A DNA stretch of 64,000 nucleotides from Cunninghamia lanceolata (GCA_027924645.1 BSBN01001965.1:16792001-16856000); one strand, 5' to 3'. Positions 36,254 through 46,700 are shown, numbered from the stretch's first letter. Notes: generated from the letters alone by a model not told the origin. A program made the numbers and translations.

Positions 36254-36271
36254 TGGCACGCCCGGTGGGAC
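36254..36271 (+). promoter_or_regulatory. R6 primer-binding site
   Basis: TGGCACGCCCGGTGGGAC lies three bases after the LTR. The same site, with two changes, is used by R2. It differs from the initiator-Met site of the copia elements in the window; the tRNA is not assigned. Confidence 0.8.
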
Positions 36272-36530
36272 CCATTGGTCCTGATTTAATATCAAATTTG
36301 TGAAATTTTTAGTTTGATTTCACAGGTTTTTTAACTCTTTTTTTGGAGAGATTCGAAAAAAAAAAAAAAAATTTAAAGGAAGCTTGCTGGGCAAAAACAG
36401 AGGTCACAGTTGTGTTTGGAAGGGTCGAGGGACGAAGAAAAATATAAAATTTGACCTATTTCGGTGAAGGTAAAATTTTTTCACCTCTGGCACGCAACCC
36501 GAGGCCATACAATCACTGTGAGGTACGGTT

Positions 36531-36561
<31 letters not shown>

Positions 36562-38746
36562 TTTTTCAAAAAAATTCAAAAAAAAAAAAAAAAAAAAAAG
36601 CAAAAAGAAAAAGCAAAAAAAATCCAAAAATAAAAAAGCAAAAACAAAAACAAAAAAAAAAACAAATAAAACAAATAAAAAATGAAGTGTTTTTAGTTTT
36701 TATTTCTTTTAGAAAGCAAAACAAAGTAAAGAGAATCTTTTTTCTTTTTTCTTTTTATTTTTTGAAAAAAAATAAAGCACCTTCAGCCCAGCAGCAGGTC
36801 ACATCAGTGACCAGGAGCCAGTCACAGGGGGCTAAGACAGACCCCTCTTCAATGAGCTTTTTAAATGAATAGGCGATTTTCAAACCTCATTATCTTGGTC
36901 ATACGGACACGTATTTCAGTGCTTTTTTTTTGAAATAGGCTAGAATTTCGTGATATACATCGTGGTGAAATTAGTTTTTTCTCAAGATTCTCTGATTTTT
37001 CAGAAAATTGATTTTCTCACTGCTGTCTTTGTCTCGTCACAGTTTTTTGACTTTTCAAGCTTCATAACTTCCACAAACGGACTCGGATTCAGGTGATGTT
37101 TTTTTTGAAAGTTGGTATTTTTCTGTCCTCTACACAGTGGTAATATTTTTTCAAAGATTTTCTAAGATTTATTTTTTAAGACCACTCATTGGCCTATTCT
37201 CAATCTCTGACTTCAAGCACTTGCTAACTTTTGAGTTTGTGTGGACCTAACTCACTTGTTGCAGCTTTTTATTACTCACACAGAACCAAAAGGATTTTTT
37301 CTAATATGTTCATGCAGGATGAGCGTTGAAGACCTCTTTTTGATTTATCTCACTAAGTCTTAGAAACACATTGCATGCTTAAAAAGATAATTGAACAAAT
37401 CTTTTCTTGCAATCTAAGTCTTAGGAACATACTGCTTTTCTTAAGGGACAATGGACATGTATGAACAAACACCTCAATTTTCTAAAGGACAATGGACATG
37501 AATGCCAAACACTTCATTTCATAAGGGACAATTTACAACTACAATCGTGTGTGTGCATAGCTTAGTTGCACCTTATTTTTCTTATAACGGGACAATTGAA
37601 CCTTTGTGTGACGTGCTTGATTTTACATTTTTTGTACTTCCTTTAGAAGGGCCTGCTTTTGGATTGCGTTTCATCCAAAAGGGACGACCCTAAGCGGAGT
37701 TTTCCTTTGAACCGCTATATAAAAGGGATAAGGCGAAAGCCAAGTCCTAACCGACGTCAGCCTTACCTTGTGATGCCAAACTGAAAAGAGGTGTACTAGC
37801 CCTTTGTGGAAACAATTTTCACATTGAGCGAAGTGTTTGAAACTCTTAGTAGGATTGGTTAAAGCTTTTAGTAGCTTGTCGCATTGCTCGTAAGGCGTTG
37901 GTCCCTCAAAGTCACTAAGAACCAATTTAGATAGAGACTACCCGACCTACCTCTGAACATTGCGGTAATCATCAGTGCAAGGGAAATCGATTTAAACCCT
38001 TAAGATACTCACCATTGGCTCCCTTGAGAAGAGATAGTATTCCCTTGGACATAAAACTCTTGTGACCTACTTGAGCTTTCCAAGGGGAGGGTGAGATATC
38101 CCTACCTATCGTCTCTCGCAAAGATACTAAATATCTGACACCTTTATGGAATGATATTTTTATCGACGGAGTATTAAGCTGTGAGCTGATCTACTGCAAT
38201 GAAACCTTGTCTCTAGGGATAAAAAGTGCTTGTTATTGATTGCAACTGTATTTGACCTGTGGAAACATTGGGCTTGTTTGGAGCCTTGAACATACACTAT
38301 TTGTTGTGTCAGTCCTTGTGCCTTTTTTGACCACTTGTTTGCTGTGTTTTCTCTTGCCAAACCAATCCAATCAGAAACAGAAAAATCTTGCCTTTGAAAA
38401 ACATCCGACACTACTTCAGCGCCCCTGGTATTACAGCAGCTCGCCTTTGGTAATACAGTAGATCGCCTTTGGTCAAGCAGTAACCCGCCTCTGGCAAACC
38501 TCTACTTCAGCGCCCTCGGTATAACAGTAGCTCGCTTTTGGTCACTGTAGCTCGCCTTTGACATAGCAGTAACTCGCTATTGGTAGCTCAGTCCGTCACC
38601 TCTGGCCCATAGTAGCACGCTTTTGGTAGCACAGTCCTGCGCCTCTGGTCAAACAGTATAGCGCCTTTGGTCTAGTACTTTGTGCATCAAAGTTTGTCTG
38701 TTTCTTCAAAGCATCTCATAGATTCCCAGCATTACATTGTGCCTAA
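36272..38746 (+). other. R6 leader region with poly-A tracts
   Basis: It is non-coding as far as I can see. A-runs lie at 36357-36373 and 36531-36600, and the poly-Lys frame there is an artefact of the A-run. The 3' end holds a minisatellite (38410-38672). The length of about 2.5 kb is typical of long leaders in Tat elements. Confidence 0.6.
38410..38672 (+). repeat. Minisatellite around (G)CTCGCCTTTGGT in the R6 leader
   Basis: About eleven degenerate units of 18-26 bases repeat the theme CAGTAGCTCGCCTTTGGT with variants such as CAGCGCCCCTGGT, CACGCTTTTGGTAG and GCGCCTCTGGTC. The array ends about 75 bases before the gag start codon, within what would be the 5' untranslated leader. Confidence 0.7.
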
Positions 38747-41700
38747 GTGAAACCCGTGGTCACCACCAGGCTACAGCAAACCATGAAGTCTAGGCAAGTT
38801 GTCCCTAAGAAGCACAAGTCACCCCCTCGCACACCACAATCAGGTCGTCTCAACATTACTCCCAAGGTGACTCCTAATACACCCGCGGCAAAACCAATCA
38901 TCTCTCCAAACATGCCGCACATAGATAAACCAAGCAATCCTCATGAGGATAGAACCCCTTTGTTAAATGCACCGCAGTATACCACAGGCTTGCCTCTGGA
39001 TTTTGTCCCACAAGGTTATATCATAGATCAAACCCCATCTCAAGAAGAGCGACACTTTGAAATAGGTCAATCCTCTCAAGAAGATGGGCAAGATCTTGAT
39101 GAATTTATACAAGATCCTAGAGCTATAGCTGCCTTTGATAAAATCCTTAGTGAGAACCAGGATCATTTCTTTCGCTTGCTTGCAAAGCAAGGTGCCAAGT
39201 TACCTCCAGATTTTGATGTGTCCACTCTCAAGGAGAGCACCAAGACCCAAGAAACCATACAAGCAGTGCAAACCATGTCCACGGCAACTACGCCCTTACC
39301 TACTCAAGGTTCGCAGTATAGGAATCCCCTTTTTCAAAATCCAACAGGGGAGAGGCCCATATCACCACTTTTGACTCCTATGGAGATCTATCAAAACCAA
39401 CAAGAAACTCTCCAACGTCAAGCAGAGTTAGCTAAGCAAGCCACCTTAGCTCGGTCGAATGTGCAACCACCTCCTAAAGTGTCCACCCCAAGCGCAAGTG
39501 GAATCTTGGTTACCCCATCACACGTAGGTTTCCCACCCAATTACAATCCGGGGAACACGTATGTAGCCATGCAACAAGGGTCTCCACATATGCCACCTCC
39601 TATATCATCACACCTGCATGTCTCTCAACCAATTGGAGTCACGCAGCCCCAACCACAGCATTCTTCTACTCTCATCCTCAAGCAACCCCCACTGTCGCAA
39701 ATCACTTCTACCTATGTTCCTCCACCACAACATTCTTCTACTCTCATCTTCAATCAACCCCCACCGTCGCAAATCACTTCTACCTATGTTCCTCCTCCAC
39801 AACGTTCATCCACGCTCAACTTCTTTCATACATTACCTAGCCACTCGCAACATTCCCAACATCAGGTTTCCCAAATCTATGTGCCACCTTCACAACCTAA
39901 TCAAACGCACTTTAGCTTTCCTCCCCCCAATCCGTTTCTTCAACCATTGCAGAGCCAACATTCTTACCTAGCACCACCTCCACCTCTGCCTAATCAAAAC
40001 CCCCAATTCCAACCCAATCTGAACCAATCATACAATCCATACAATCCTAATCAATCTTACGACCCTTACAATACCACTGCGCATGGCTCACATTATAATC
40101 TTCCATATGGGCAACACCAACCGCTTTTTGGACAACAGGAGACGTTACCAACCCCTCCCACGACTATGGAACTAAAGATTGCAGAGGTACAACAGCAGCT
40201 ATCTGATCTTACGTTTGGCCACACCAAAAAGACCTTCTCCTTAGAGGAAGTGTGTCCTTATCCTTTTGATCGGTCATTACCAATGATCCCTTTTCCTCAA
40301 AATTTCACTATTCCAAAGTTTGATAAGTACAAAGGAAAAGGTGACCCAAAAGACCATCTAAGGGAATTCTATCTTGCTTGCTTCGAGGTCTCTCACAACG
40401 ACACATATCTAATGCGTCTTTTTCCTCGCAGTCTTGGAGGTCAAGCAATAGAATGGTTCTCACACTTACCTACGGGTATCAAGTCTTTCAACGAACTAGC
40501 AGAAAAGTTTGCCACCCATTTTTCTTACAACGCAGAGCATGAGATTTCCATGATGGACCTATGCAACAATAAACAGAAAAATAGTGAAACTTTCATTTCT
40601 TTCCTCCAACGATGGAGACAAATGGCTAGTAAATTCCCTTTCAAGATTCCAGAGAAACAGCTTGTTAGCATCTTTGTGCAGAACCTCAACCAAGAGTTAG
40701 GTTTCCATTTGCAAATCCTTAGTGCTACAACCTTCGATGAAATCACATACAAGGGCATCAACATTGAGAAGGCCCTCATTGCTAAAGGTGTGGTCAAAAT
40801 CTTTAAAGAGACAAAAGATAGCTCTTCTCATCAACAATCGAACGATAAACCCAAATATTGGAATAAGAACAAAAACGTGGTCAATGATGGAGTGGTCGAT
40901 GCTAAGCATGTCCAAACGTTGCAAACACCACTGCAACTCTCCAAACCAAGTCAAGCTCCACCTCAACAACAGCAGCAACAAAGGCAGCCTTATCCCAACC
41001 AACAGCAACGACAACAAGAGCGGCCTCAACAAGATTACCCTCCGCGACGTCAATTTACTCCTTTGGGAGTGCCCATCGAATCGGTCTTACAGCAAGCTTT
41101 GCAGAAAAGGCTCATAACCTTACCTGATGCTCCTCCTTATGGAGAACCTATCTACAAAACTACACGTTACAGAGACAATGAGTATTGTGAGTTCCATAGG
41201 AGCAAAGGTCATCGAACTGCATCTTGCATGAAGCTTAAGCACCTCATCCAAAACCTTATCGAAGCTAATCAAATCACTTTTGAGAATGAATCACCAGCGC
41301 AACACACGAACAAGGATCTCGATATGTACAAGGAACCATTCCCTCATCATGGTCCACCTCCTCCTCAGGATAGAGGTAAAGGTATCAATCACGCTTCCAC
41401 GTCCTTCGATTCCATTGTAGGTCGTTTTGAAGAGAGTCGAGTGTCTACCCTCACCATTAAAGGCAAATCTACGGATTGTGCTGTTACTACTCGTCGAGGT
41501 CATGTCACCATTCGTGCACCTACACCTAGGCTTCCGGTTCAGTCTGATTATAATCTTGTCGAACATCTAGGGAGAACACCAGCACAGATCTCTATTTTGG
41601 ACCTTCTACGGTCATCACCTGCACATCGAGTGGTGCTAGAAAAAGCCCTCCAAGAGTCTTCCGTTCCTAACAACATAGCAGTCGCAGATTTCCAAGCTAT

Positions 41701-42604
41701 AGTGGGTAATATTGCTTCGCCTTACAATGTGGTCTTCTCTGAGAAAGACCTTCCCTCTCATGATCCTTGTCACAATGATGCCCTCCATATTGAAGTGCTC
41801 ATCCATAAGCGCAAAATCAAACGCATCCTCATAGATGGTGGTGCTGGTCTCAACATCTGTTCTTTAAAGTTACTAAAGCAATTGGGATACTCTGAGGATC
41901 ACGTCAACACTGAGCATAGTATTACAATCAAGGGGTATGATGATGCAGAACGCCGTTCAAAAGGTGTTATTCACTTGCCTATACAACTGGGCCCGGTCAT
42001 GCTTGAAACCAGGTGTCAAGTTCTTGATATTGAGCTGCCTTACAACATTATTCTTGGCCGCCCATGGATCCATGCAATGAAAGTTGTCCCCTCCACGTAC
42101 CATCAGTCCCTCAAGTTCCCATACAATGGTACAGAGATCACCATCCCAGGAGACCCTAATCTATTTGAATTTTGCCGTGTCTTGCAAGGAAGCTATAAAA
42201 ATTGCAACCAAGTGCCGAAAAATGACAAAGCCCTTGAATCCCCTCTCTATGTTGACCCTGAAACTCTCACGCAAGCCTCTACAAGTGAGCCTACACCCCT
42301 CCCCAAAATCACAACTCGCTTTCGGGATATAGGCTTTGGCACTTATGATATCTCTGAATCTTGTTGTGTAGGGCGGATGCCTTTATCTCCAAAATCTTAC
42401 GGCCAACCACCCATTGCTAAAGTTACCAAAAAAGTAGCTATTCCTCCCCCAACATTCCTAACCCAATTCCAACATGGACGGTTATTGGAAGAGGAAACTA
42501 TTGAGGACATCTCTTCTTGGCTCTACAAGGAGAAAGAACCAGTCACAATACCAGTCAAGCAATATGGCAATGGCTTAAGGATAGTGAAAAACATGGGGCT
42601 ATAA
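38747..42604 (+). CDS. gag: R6 Gag-protease polyprotein
   Basis: An open frame of 1285 codons. The N-terminus is basic. Residues about 225-470 are Pro/Gln/Ser-rich with repeats of a STL(I/N)..PPPSQITSTYVPPPQ type. The capsid core (about 500-690) has PKFDKYKGKGDPKDH and RLFPRSLGGQAIEWFS. A Gln-rich stretch precedes the zinc-like YCEFHRSKGHRTASC near 810. Retropepsin is near 1025-1110, with active-site LIDGGAGLNIC and later IILGRPWIH. Gag forms the cytoplasmic particle that packages element RNA; the protease cleaves the polyprotein. The frame stops at TAA 42602-42604 just where a G-patch-like segment begins in the +1 frame, so the ORF is probably cut slightly short by a one-base insertion in ATGGGG. 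The ATG chosen is the first one in frame. Confidence 0.92.
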   Translation: MKPVVTTRLQQTMKSRQVVPKKHKSPPRTPQSGRLNITPKVTPNTPAAKPIISPNMPHIDKPSNPHEDRTPLLNAPQYTTGLPLDFVPQGYIIDQTPSQEERHFEIGQSSQEDGQDLDEFIQDPRAIAAFDKILSENQDHFFRLLAKQGAKLPPDFDVSTLKESTKTQETIQAVQTMSTATTPLPTQGSQYRNPLFQNPTGERPISPLLTPMEIYQNQQETLQRQAELAKQATLARSNVQPPPKVSTPSASGILVTPSHVGFPPNYNPGNTYVAMQQGSPHMPPPISSHLHVSQPIGVTQPQPQHSSTLILKQPPLSQITSTYVPPPQHSSTLIFNQPPPSQITSTYVPPPQRSSTLNFFHTLPSHSQHSQHQVSQIYVPPSQPNQTHFSFPPPNPFLQPLQSQHSYLAPPPPLPNQNPQFQPNLNQSYNPYNPNQSYDPYNTTAHGSHYNLPYGQHQPLFGQQETLPTPPTTMELKIAEVQQQLSDLTFGHTKKTFSLEEVCPYPFDRSLPMIPFPQNFTIPKFDKYKGKGDPKDHLREFYLACFEVSHNDTYLMRLFPRSLGGQAIEWFSHLPTGIKSFNELAEKFATHFSYNAEHEISMMDLCNNKQKNSETFISFLQRWRQMASKFPFKIPEKQLVSIFVQNLNQELGFHLQILSATTFDEITYKGINIEKALIAKGVVKIFKETKDSSSHQQSNDKPKYWNKNKNVVNDGVVDAKHVQTLQTPLQLSKPSQAPPQQQQQQRQPYPNQQQRQQERPQQDYPPRRQFTPLGVPIESVLQQALQKRLITLPDAPPYGEPIYKTTRYRDNEYCEFHRSKGHRTASCMKLKHLIQNLIEANQITFENESPAQHTNKDLDMYKEPFPHHGPPPPQDRGKGINHASTSFDSIVGRFEESRVSTLTIKGKSTDCAVTTRRGHVTIRAPTPRLPVQSDYNLVEHLGRTPAQISILDLLRSSPAHRVVLEKALQESSVPNNIAVADFQAIVGNIASPYNVVFSEKDLPSHDPCHNDALHIEVLIHKRKIKRILIDGGAGLNICSLKLLKQLGYSEDHVNTEHSITIKGYDDAERRSKGVIHLPIQLGPVMLETRCQVLDIELPYNIILGRPWIHAMKVVPSTYHQSLKFPYNGTEITIPGDPNLFEFCRVLQGSYKNCNQVPKNDKALESPLYVDPETLTQASTSEPTPLPKITTRFRDIGFGTYDISESCCVGRMPLSPKSYGQPPIAKVTKKVAIPPPTFLTQFQHGRLLEEETIEDISSWLYKEKEPVTIPVKQYGNGLRIVKNMGL

Positions 42605-42641
42605 AGGCAAAGGTGGCCTTGGGAAACAGAATCAAGGCACT

Positions 42642-43556
42642 ATGGAGCCCATTGTGGTAACAAAGAAGCTAGACAAGAAAGGATTAGGATTTGGTAAGAA
42701 GGTACCACGTGCCTCGGACATCGAGTATATCCTCGACAAGGTAGCTGACAAGTTTCCTGCCGATTCGACATCTACAGAGGATATCACCGATGACTCTTCC
42801 CTCCACATGACCAATCTATTCGCAGAATCCTCCATTTTTACACTATCCTCCGTATCCTTAACTTCCACCACCAGCACCCAGAATGTCACGCTTGTCTACC
42901 CTGAACTTATCGATTGGGACCAACAAGGGGCCCCCGTTATAGATGTATTTCAGAATGACGAAGCTTTAGCTGAGTTTATGGGACTTCGGGAAGGTATCCC
43001 TCTTGGCGATCACAAGGCAGGTTTTGTAATGGAACTTGAGCCCACGGCTTACTTTGGTGAGAATGCCAAATCCTCTAGTCACAAAAGTGCAAATAAAGAA
43101 AGATCTCTAGGTGAAAACCACACTGTGGCACCTCCTGATCATAAAATAGTAAAAATAAAGGACGTATCCAAAGGTGAAAACCCAACTGTGGCACCTGAGG
43201 ATGGAGGATTTGACCTTCCTTTACCATCTAAGTACCAAGAGAAATCAGCTCTACTAGTGGAAGATTCTACAGAGATCAACCTAGGTACAGAACAAAATCC
43301 AAAGACAACATTCCTAGCGGCATCATTATCTGATACAGAGCACAGAAATCTTAACAGCTTCTTCTTACAACGAACCATCAACTTTGCATGGACCTATGCA
43401 GATATGCCAGGGCTAGACCCTAAGCTGGTAGTTCATTATCTCACAGTTGATCCCAAGGTGAAACCAGTGAAACAGAAGTTGAGAAAAATGCACCCACAGA
43501 TAGCTCTCTTGGTGAAGGTGGAAATACAAAAGCTATTAGACGCAAAGTTCATATGA
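42642..43556 (+). CDS. pol: R6 pol, N-terminal part with G-patch-like segment
   Basis: 304 codons in the pol frame, ending at TGA 43554-43556. The same frame extends upstream to about 42600, where GYKGKGGLGKQNQG and then KKLDKKGLGFGKK (42660-42700) form a G-patch-like Gly-rich domain. G-patch domains bind RNA or helicases and have been noted next to the protease in several retroelements. The rest links to reverse transcriptase, whose first strand elements begin near 43400 (PGLDPKLVVHYLTVDP). The TGA stands where R4 reads CATCAGGGCAATAG, giving Arg, so it is most simply a CGA-to-TGA transition. The frame continues without shift in the next ORF. Confidence 0.85.
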   Translation: MEPIVVTKKLDKKGLGFGKKVPRASDIEYILDKVADKFPADSTSTEDITDDSSLHMTNLFAESSIFTLSSVSLTSTTSTQNVTLVYPELIDWDQQGAPVIDVFQNDEALAEFMGLREGIPLGDHKAGFVMELEPTAYFGENAKSSSHKSANKERSLGENHTVAPPDHKIVKIKDVSKGENPTVAPEDGGFDLPLPSKYQEKSALLVEDSTEINLGTEQNPKTTFLAASLSDTEHRNLNSFFLQRTINFAWTYADMPGLDPKLVVHYLTVDPKVKPVKQKLRKMHPQIALLVKVEIQKLLDAKFI

Positions 43557-43595
43557 CCTATCGACTATTCAGATTGGGTCTCAAACATTGTACCT

Positions 43596-46544
43596 GTGTC
43601 TAAACCTAATGGGCGCATCCGCATGTGTAATGATTTCAGAGATCTCAATAAGGCATGTCCCAAAGATGATTTTCCACTACCAAACATTGACATTATAGTG
43701 GACTTGAGAGCAGGTCACGAGATGCTTTCTCGTATGGATGGATTCTCAGGCTACAACCAGATTAGAATAGCTGAGGAGGATCAACACAAAACAACCTTTA
43801 CATGTCCTTGGGGTAATTACTGTTGGTGTGTTATGCCGTTTGGTCTGAAGAATGCAGGAGCAACCTATCAGCGAGCTATGACAGTGATCTTCCACGATCT
43901 ATTTCATCACATCATGGAAGACTATGTGGATGATATATTGGCTAAATCTTCTAGAGCAGAACATATACAGGTCCTAGGACAGATCTTCGACAGGCTTGAA
44001 AAATACCAAGTAAGACTTAATCCTAAGAAGTGTGTCTTCGGTGTCACATCAGGGAAGCTGTTGGGATACATAGTATCTCGTAGGGGCATCGAAGTAGATC
44101 CAGCAAAAGTAAAGGCTATAGTGGAGATGCCTCCACCAAAGAACCTAAAAGCACTAAGGAGCCTCCAAGGAAGGTTACAGTCCATCAGGCATTTCATATC
44201 ACAGCTAGCAGATAAATGTCAACCCTTTCAGCACTTGCTCCGAAAGGATGTTTCATTTCGATGGGACAACAAGTGTCAGGCAGCGTTTGATCAACTTAAG
44301 GAGTATCTAGCTACACCTCCTGTATTGGTTCCACCAGTGGCAGACAAACCTTTGATATTGTACATCTCCACTACAAATTCAGCCCTAGGGGCCCTGCTAG
44401 CACAAAATGATGACTCAGGCAGAGAGCACGCAATTTACTATATCAGTAGAACCTTGGTGGGATATGAGCTCAATTATTCACCAATGGAAAGGGCTTGTTT
44501 AGCAGTAGTGTTTGCCTCCCAAAAGTTGCGACATTACATGCTAAACCAACACACAAATCTGATAGCTAAGATTGATCCCTTGAAGTATCTACTAGCAAAA
44601 GCAGCTCTCACAGGTAGACTGGCTAAATGGGTTATGATCCTTAGTGAGTTCGACATTGAGTACACAGATCGTAAGGCAATCAAAGGACAAGCCCTCGCGG
44701 ATCAACTAGCAGAAGCACCTATGAAAGATACACATCCTATGGTCGCAGACTTTCCTGATGAGAATCTATTCACTCTTGCTAACTCCATAATGTGGAAGTT
44801 GTACTTTGACGGTTCTTACACGCAGCATGGATCAGGAGCTGGCATCTTATTTGTTACACCTCAGAATGACTACATTCCAAAGTCATATCGGCTAGCATTC
44901 CCTTGCACCAACAACATAGCCGAGTATGAAGCACTCCTCATAGGTCTCAATACAGCAGTTCAATGGGACATCACAGAATTACAAGTATATGGAGACTCAC
45001 AGCTAGTCATCCGCCAAGTCACAGATGAATACCAAACAAAGGATGAAAAGTTGGTCCCCTACAAACAACTAGTGGATGCCTACAAACCACATTTTTCTAG
45101 CATCACATTTGAGCAAATTCCAAGAGAACATAATAAAGCCGCAGACTCTATGGCTTCTGTAGGGTCACTGATTGACATGCCTGCAAATACACACAAGTGT
45201 GAATTCTTGATCGAGCAATTGTTGATACTAGCCATCGATGTTCCTGTTACTGAAATCATCTGCGAACTTGTTGGTCCCAATTCCCCATGGTACGAAGATA
45301 TCTATGAATACCTCAAGAACAAAACCTTTCCCCCTGACCTATCATCCACCCAACGCAAAACCTTTATCCGTCGATCCTCTCGTTACATCATTCTGGGTGA
45401 TACACTATATCGCCGGAGTCTCGATGGTATCCTCTTACGATGTCTTAACGCGGAAGAAGCCGAAGTTACCTTACGAGACATACACGAAGGTGTCTGTGGC
45501 ACACATTCTACCGGTCCTAATCTTGCTAAGAAGATACTCAGAACAGGTTATTATTGGCCTACAATAGAGCAAGATGCCGCACAGTTTGCTAAGAAGTGTC
45601 TACAATGTCAGCAGCATGGAGATTTGATTCATGCACCAGCTCATGAGTTACAACCTGTGACAACTCCATGGCCTTTTTCTCAATGGGGTCTCGACCTCGT
45701 AGGACAAATTCACCCTTCCTCCTCAAATGGCCACAAGTTTATCATTACCGCCACTGAGTATTTCACGAAGTGGGTGGAAGCCATTCCTATGACCTATATC
45801 ACCGGTAAACAAATAGCCAAGTTTATCCTAAACTACCTCATATGCCGGTATGGTATTCCCCAAGCCATTGTCACTGATAATGGGAGACCATTCAAGAACC
45901 AAGATGTCCGTGCCTTATGCATACAATACAATATCCAACATCGCTTTTCAACTCGCTACTATCCGCAGAGTAACGGCCAAGCTGAGGCTTCCAATAAAAC
46001 CATTCTCAAAATCCTCAAGAAAACAGTCAATGAAGCTGGTCGTGATTGGCACTTGCAACTTAATCCCACCCTATGGGCCTACCGCACTAGTATCAGAACA
46101 CCAACTGGTGCCACACCATATGCCTTGGTCTTTGGCTCTGAAGCCATCCTACCTATAGAGGTCAAGATCCCATCCCTCAGAGTATCCATGCAGGACCTGA
46201 TCGGCGGAGATGAGTATCACACTTCCAGATTAGCTGAGCTTGAACTACTAGATGAGAGGCGCCTTGCCGCACTTAATCATCTCCATGTCTATCAAAACCG
46301 CCTCCGGCGTAATTACAACAAAAAGATCAAAGAAAGACGGTTTCAAGTTGGTGATCTTGTACTTAAGGAGAATCAGAGAAATCAAGCAGATCGAGAGAAG
46401 AAGGGCAAGTTTGAGCCTAACTGGTTAGGTCCCTTCATTGTGACAGCCGCATATGGATCGGGAGCTTATACTTTAGCTACACCTGACGGCATTCCTCTAG
46501 ATGAGCCACTTAACAGTGTCCATCTCAAGAAGTTCTATCCCTGA
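43596..46544 (+). CDS. pol: R6 pol: reverse transcriptase, dual RNase H, integrase
   Basis: 982 residues from an internal ATG; the natural protein starts upstream. Reverse transcriptase occupies about residues 1-240, with LSRMDGFSGY and YVDD at 110-113. A first RNase H (about 250-370) has lost the usual TDAS and TDHK acidic residues (LYISTT, AKIDPLK). A second, archaeal-type RNase H (about 397-525) keeps D405, E443, D467 and D517. Integrase has its zinc site H630, H637, C668, C671 and a D700, D761, E797 core with exact D-35-E spacing. No chromodomain follows. The protein would copy RNA to DNA, remove RNA and insert the product into the nuclear genome. The dual RNase H defines the plant Tat clade. 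No stop or frameshift is visible in this stretch. Confidence 0.95.
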   Translation: MSKPNGRIRMCNDFRDLNKACPKDDFPLPNIDIIVDLRAGHEMLSRMDGFSGYNQIRIAEEDQHKTTFTCPWGNYCWCVMPFGLKNAGATYQRAMTVIFHDLFHHIMEDYVDDILAKSSRAEHIQVLGQIFDRLEKYQVRLNPKKCVFGVTSGKLLGYIVSRRGIEVDPAKVKAIVEMPPPKNLKALRSLQGRLQSIRHFISQLADKCQPFQHLLRKDVSFRWDNKCQAAFDQLKEYLATPPVLVPPVADKPLILYISTTNSALGALLAQNDDSGREHAIYYISRTLVGYELNYSPMERACLAVVFASQKLRHYMLNQHTNLIAKIDPLKYLLAKAALTGRLAKWVMILSEFDIEYTDRKAIKGQALADQLAEAPMKDTHPMVADFPDENLFTLANSIMWKLYFDGSYTQHGSGAGILFVTPQNDYIPKSYRLAFPCTNNIAEYEALLIGLNTAVQWDITELQVYGDSQLVIRQVTDEYQTKDEKLVPYKQLVDAYKPHFSSITFEQIPREHNKAADSMASVGSLIDMPANTHKCEFLIEQLLILAIDVPVTEIICELVGPNSPWYEDIYEYLKNKTFPPDLSSTQRKTFIRRSSRYIILGDTLYRRSLDGILLRCLNAEEAEVTLRDIHEGVCGTHSTGPNLAKKILRTGYYWPTIEQDAAQFAKKCLQCQQHGDLIHAPAHELQPVTTPWPFSQWGLDLVGQIHPSSSNGHKFIITATEYFTKWVEAIPMTYITGKQIAKFILNYLICRYGIPQAIVTDNGRPFKNQDVRALCIQYNIQHRFSTRYYPQSNGQAEASNKTILKILKKTVNEAGRDWHLQLNPTLWAYRTSIRTPTGATPYALVFGSEAILPIEVKIPSLRVSMQDLIGGDEYHTSRLAELELLDERRLAALNHLHVYQNRLRRNYNKKIKERRFQVGDLVLKENQRNQADREKKGKFEPNWLGPFIVTAAYGSGAYTLATPDGIPLDEPLNSVHLKKFYP

Positions 46545-46554
46545 TCCTCAGAGT

Positions 46555-46700
46555 ATTCCCACAAAAAATCAAAAATAAAATCAAAAAAATCAAAAATACA
46601 AAAATACAAAAAAAAACATCCATCCTCTGGTGAAAACCTGGAAAACAGGCACCTTGGATAAGTACCATAGTGAAAACCTGGCAAATAGGCGCTATGCGTA
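46555..46700 (+). repeat. R6 A-rich tract and GTGAAAACCTGG block
   Basis: Starting 10 bases after the pol stop there is an A-rich tract (46560-46616). Then come GGTGAAAACCTGGAAAACAG (46629) and TAGTGAAAACCTGGCAAATA (46668) with CACCTTGGATAAGTACCAT between them. The order and spacing match R4 and R2. This is the strongest conserved non-coding sequence among the three elements. Confidence 0.75.

Noticed and set aside
36451..36633. Lys-rich ORF
   Set aside because: It is produced by poly-A runs in the R6 leader and has no homologue or coding signal.
42590..42660. Programmed +1 frameshift between gag-protease and pol, because both R4 and R6 have pol in the +1 frame
   Set aside because: In R4 the segment just before the G-patch is already in the pol frame and the shift lies upstream of 25740, whereas in R6 it lies at ATGGGG near 42597. 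Different positions point to independent indels, and the agreement of frames can be chance.
43596..46544. Endogenous pararetrovirus polymerase
   Set aside because: Integrase is present, and LTRs with target duplications flank the unit, so it is an LTR retrotransposon.
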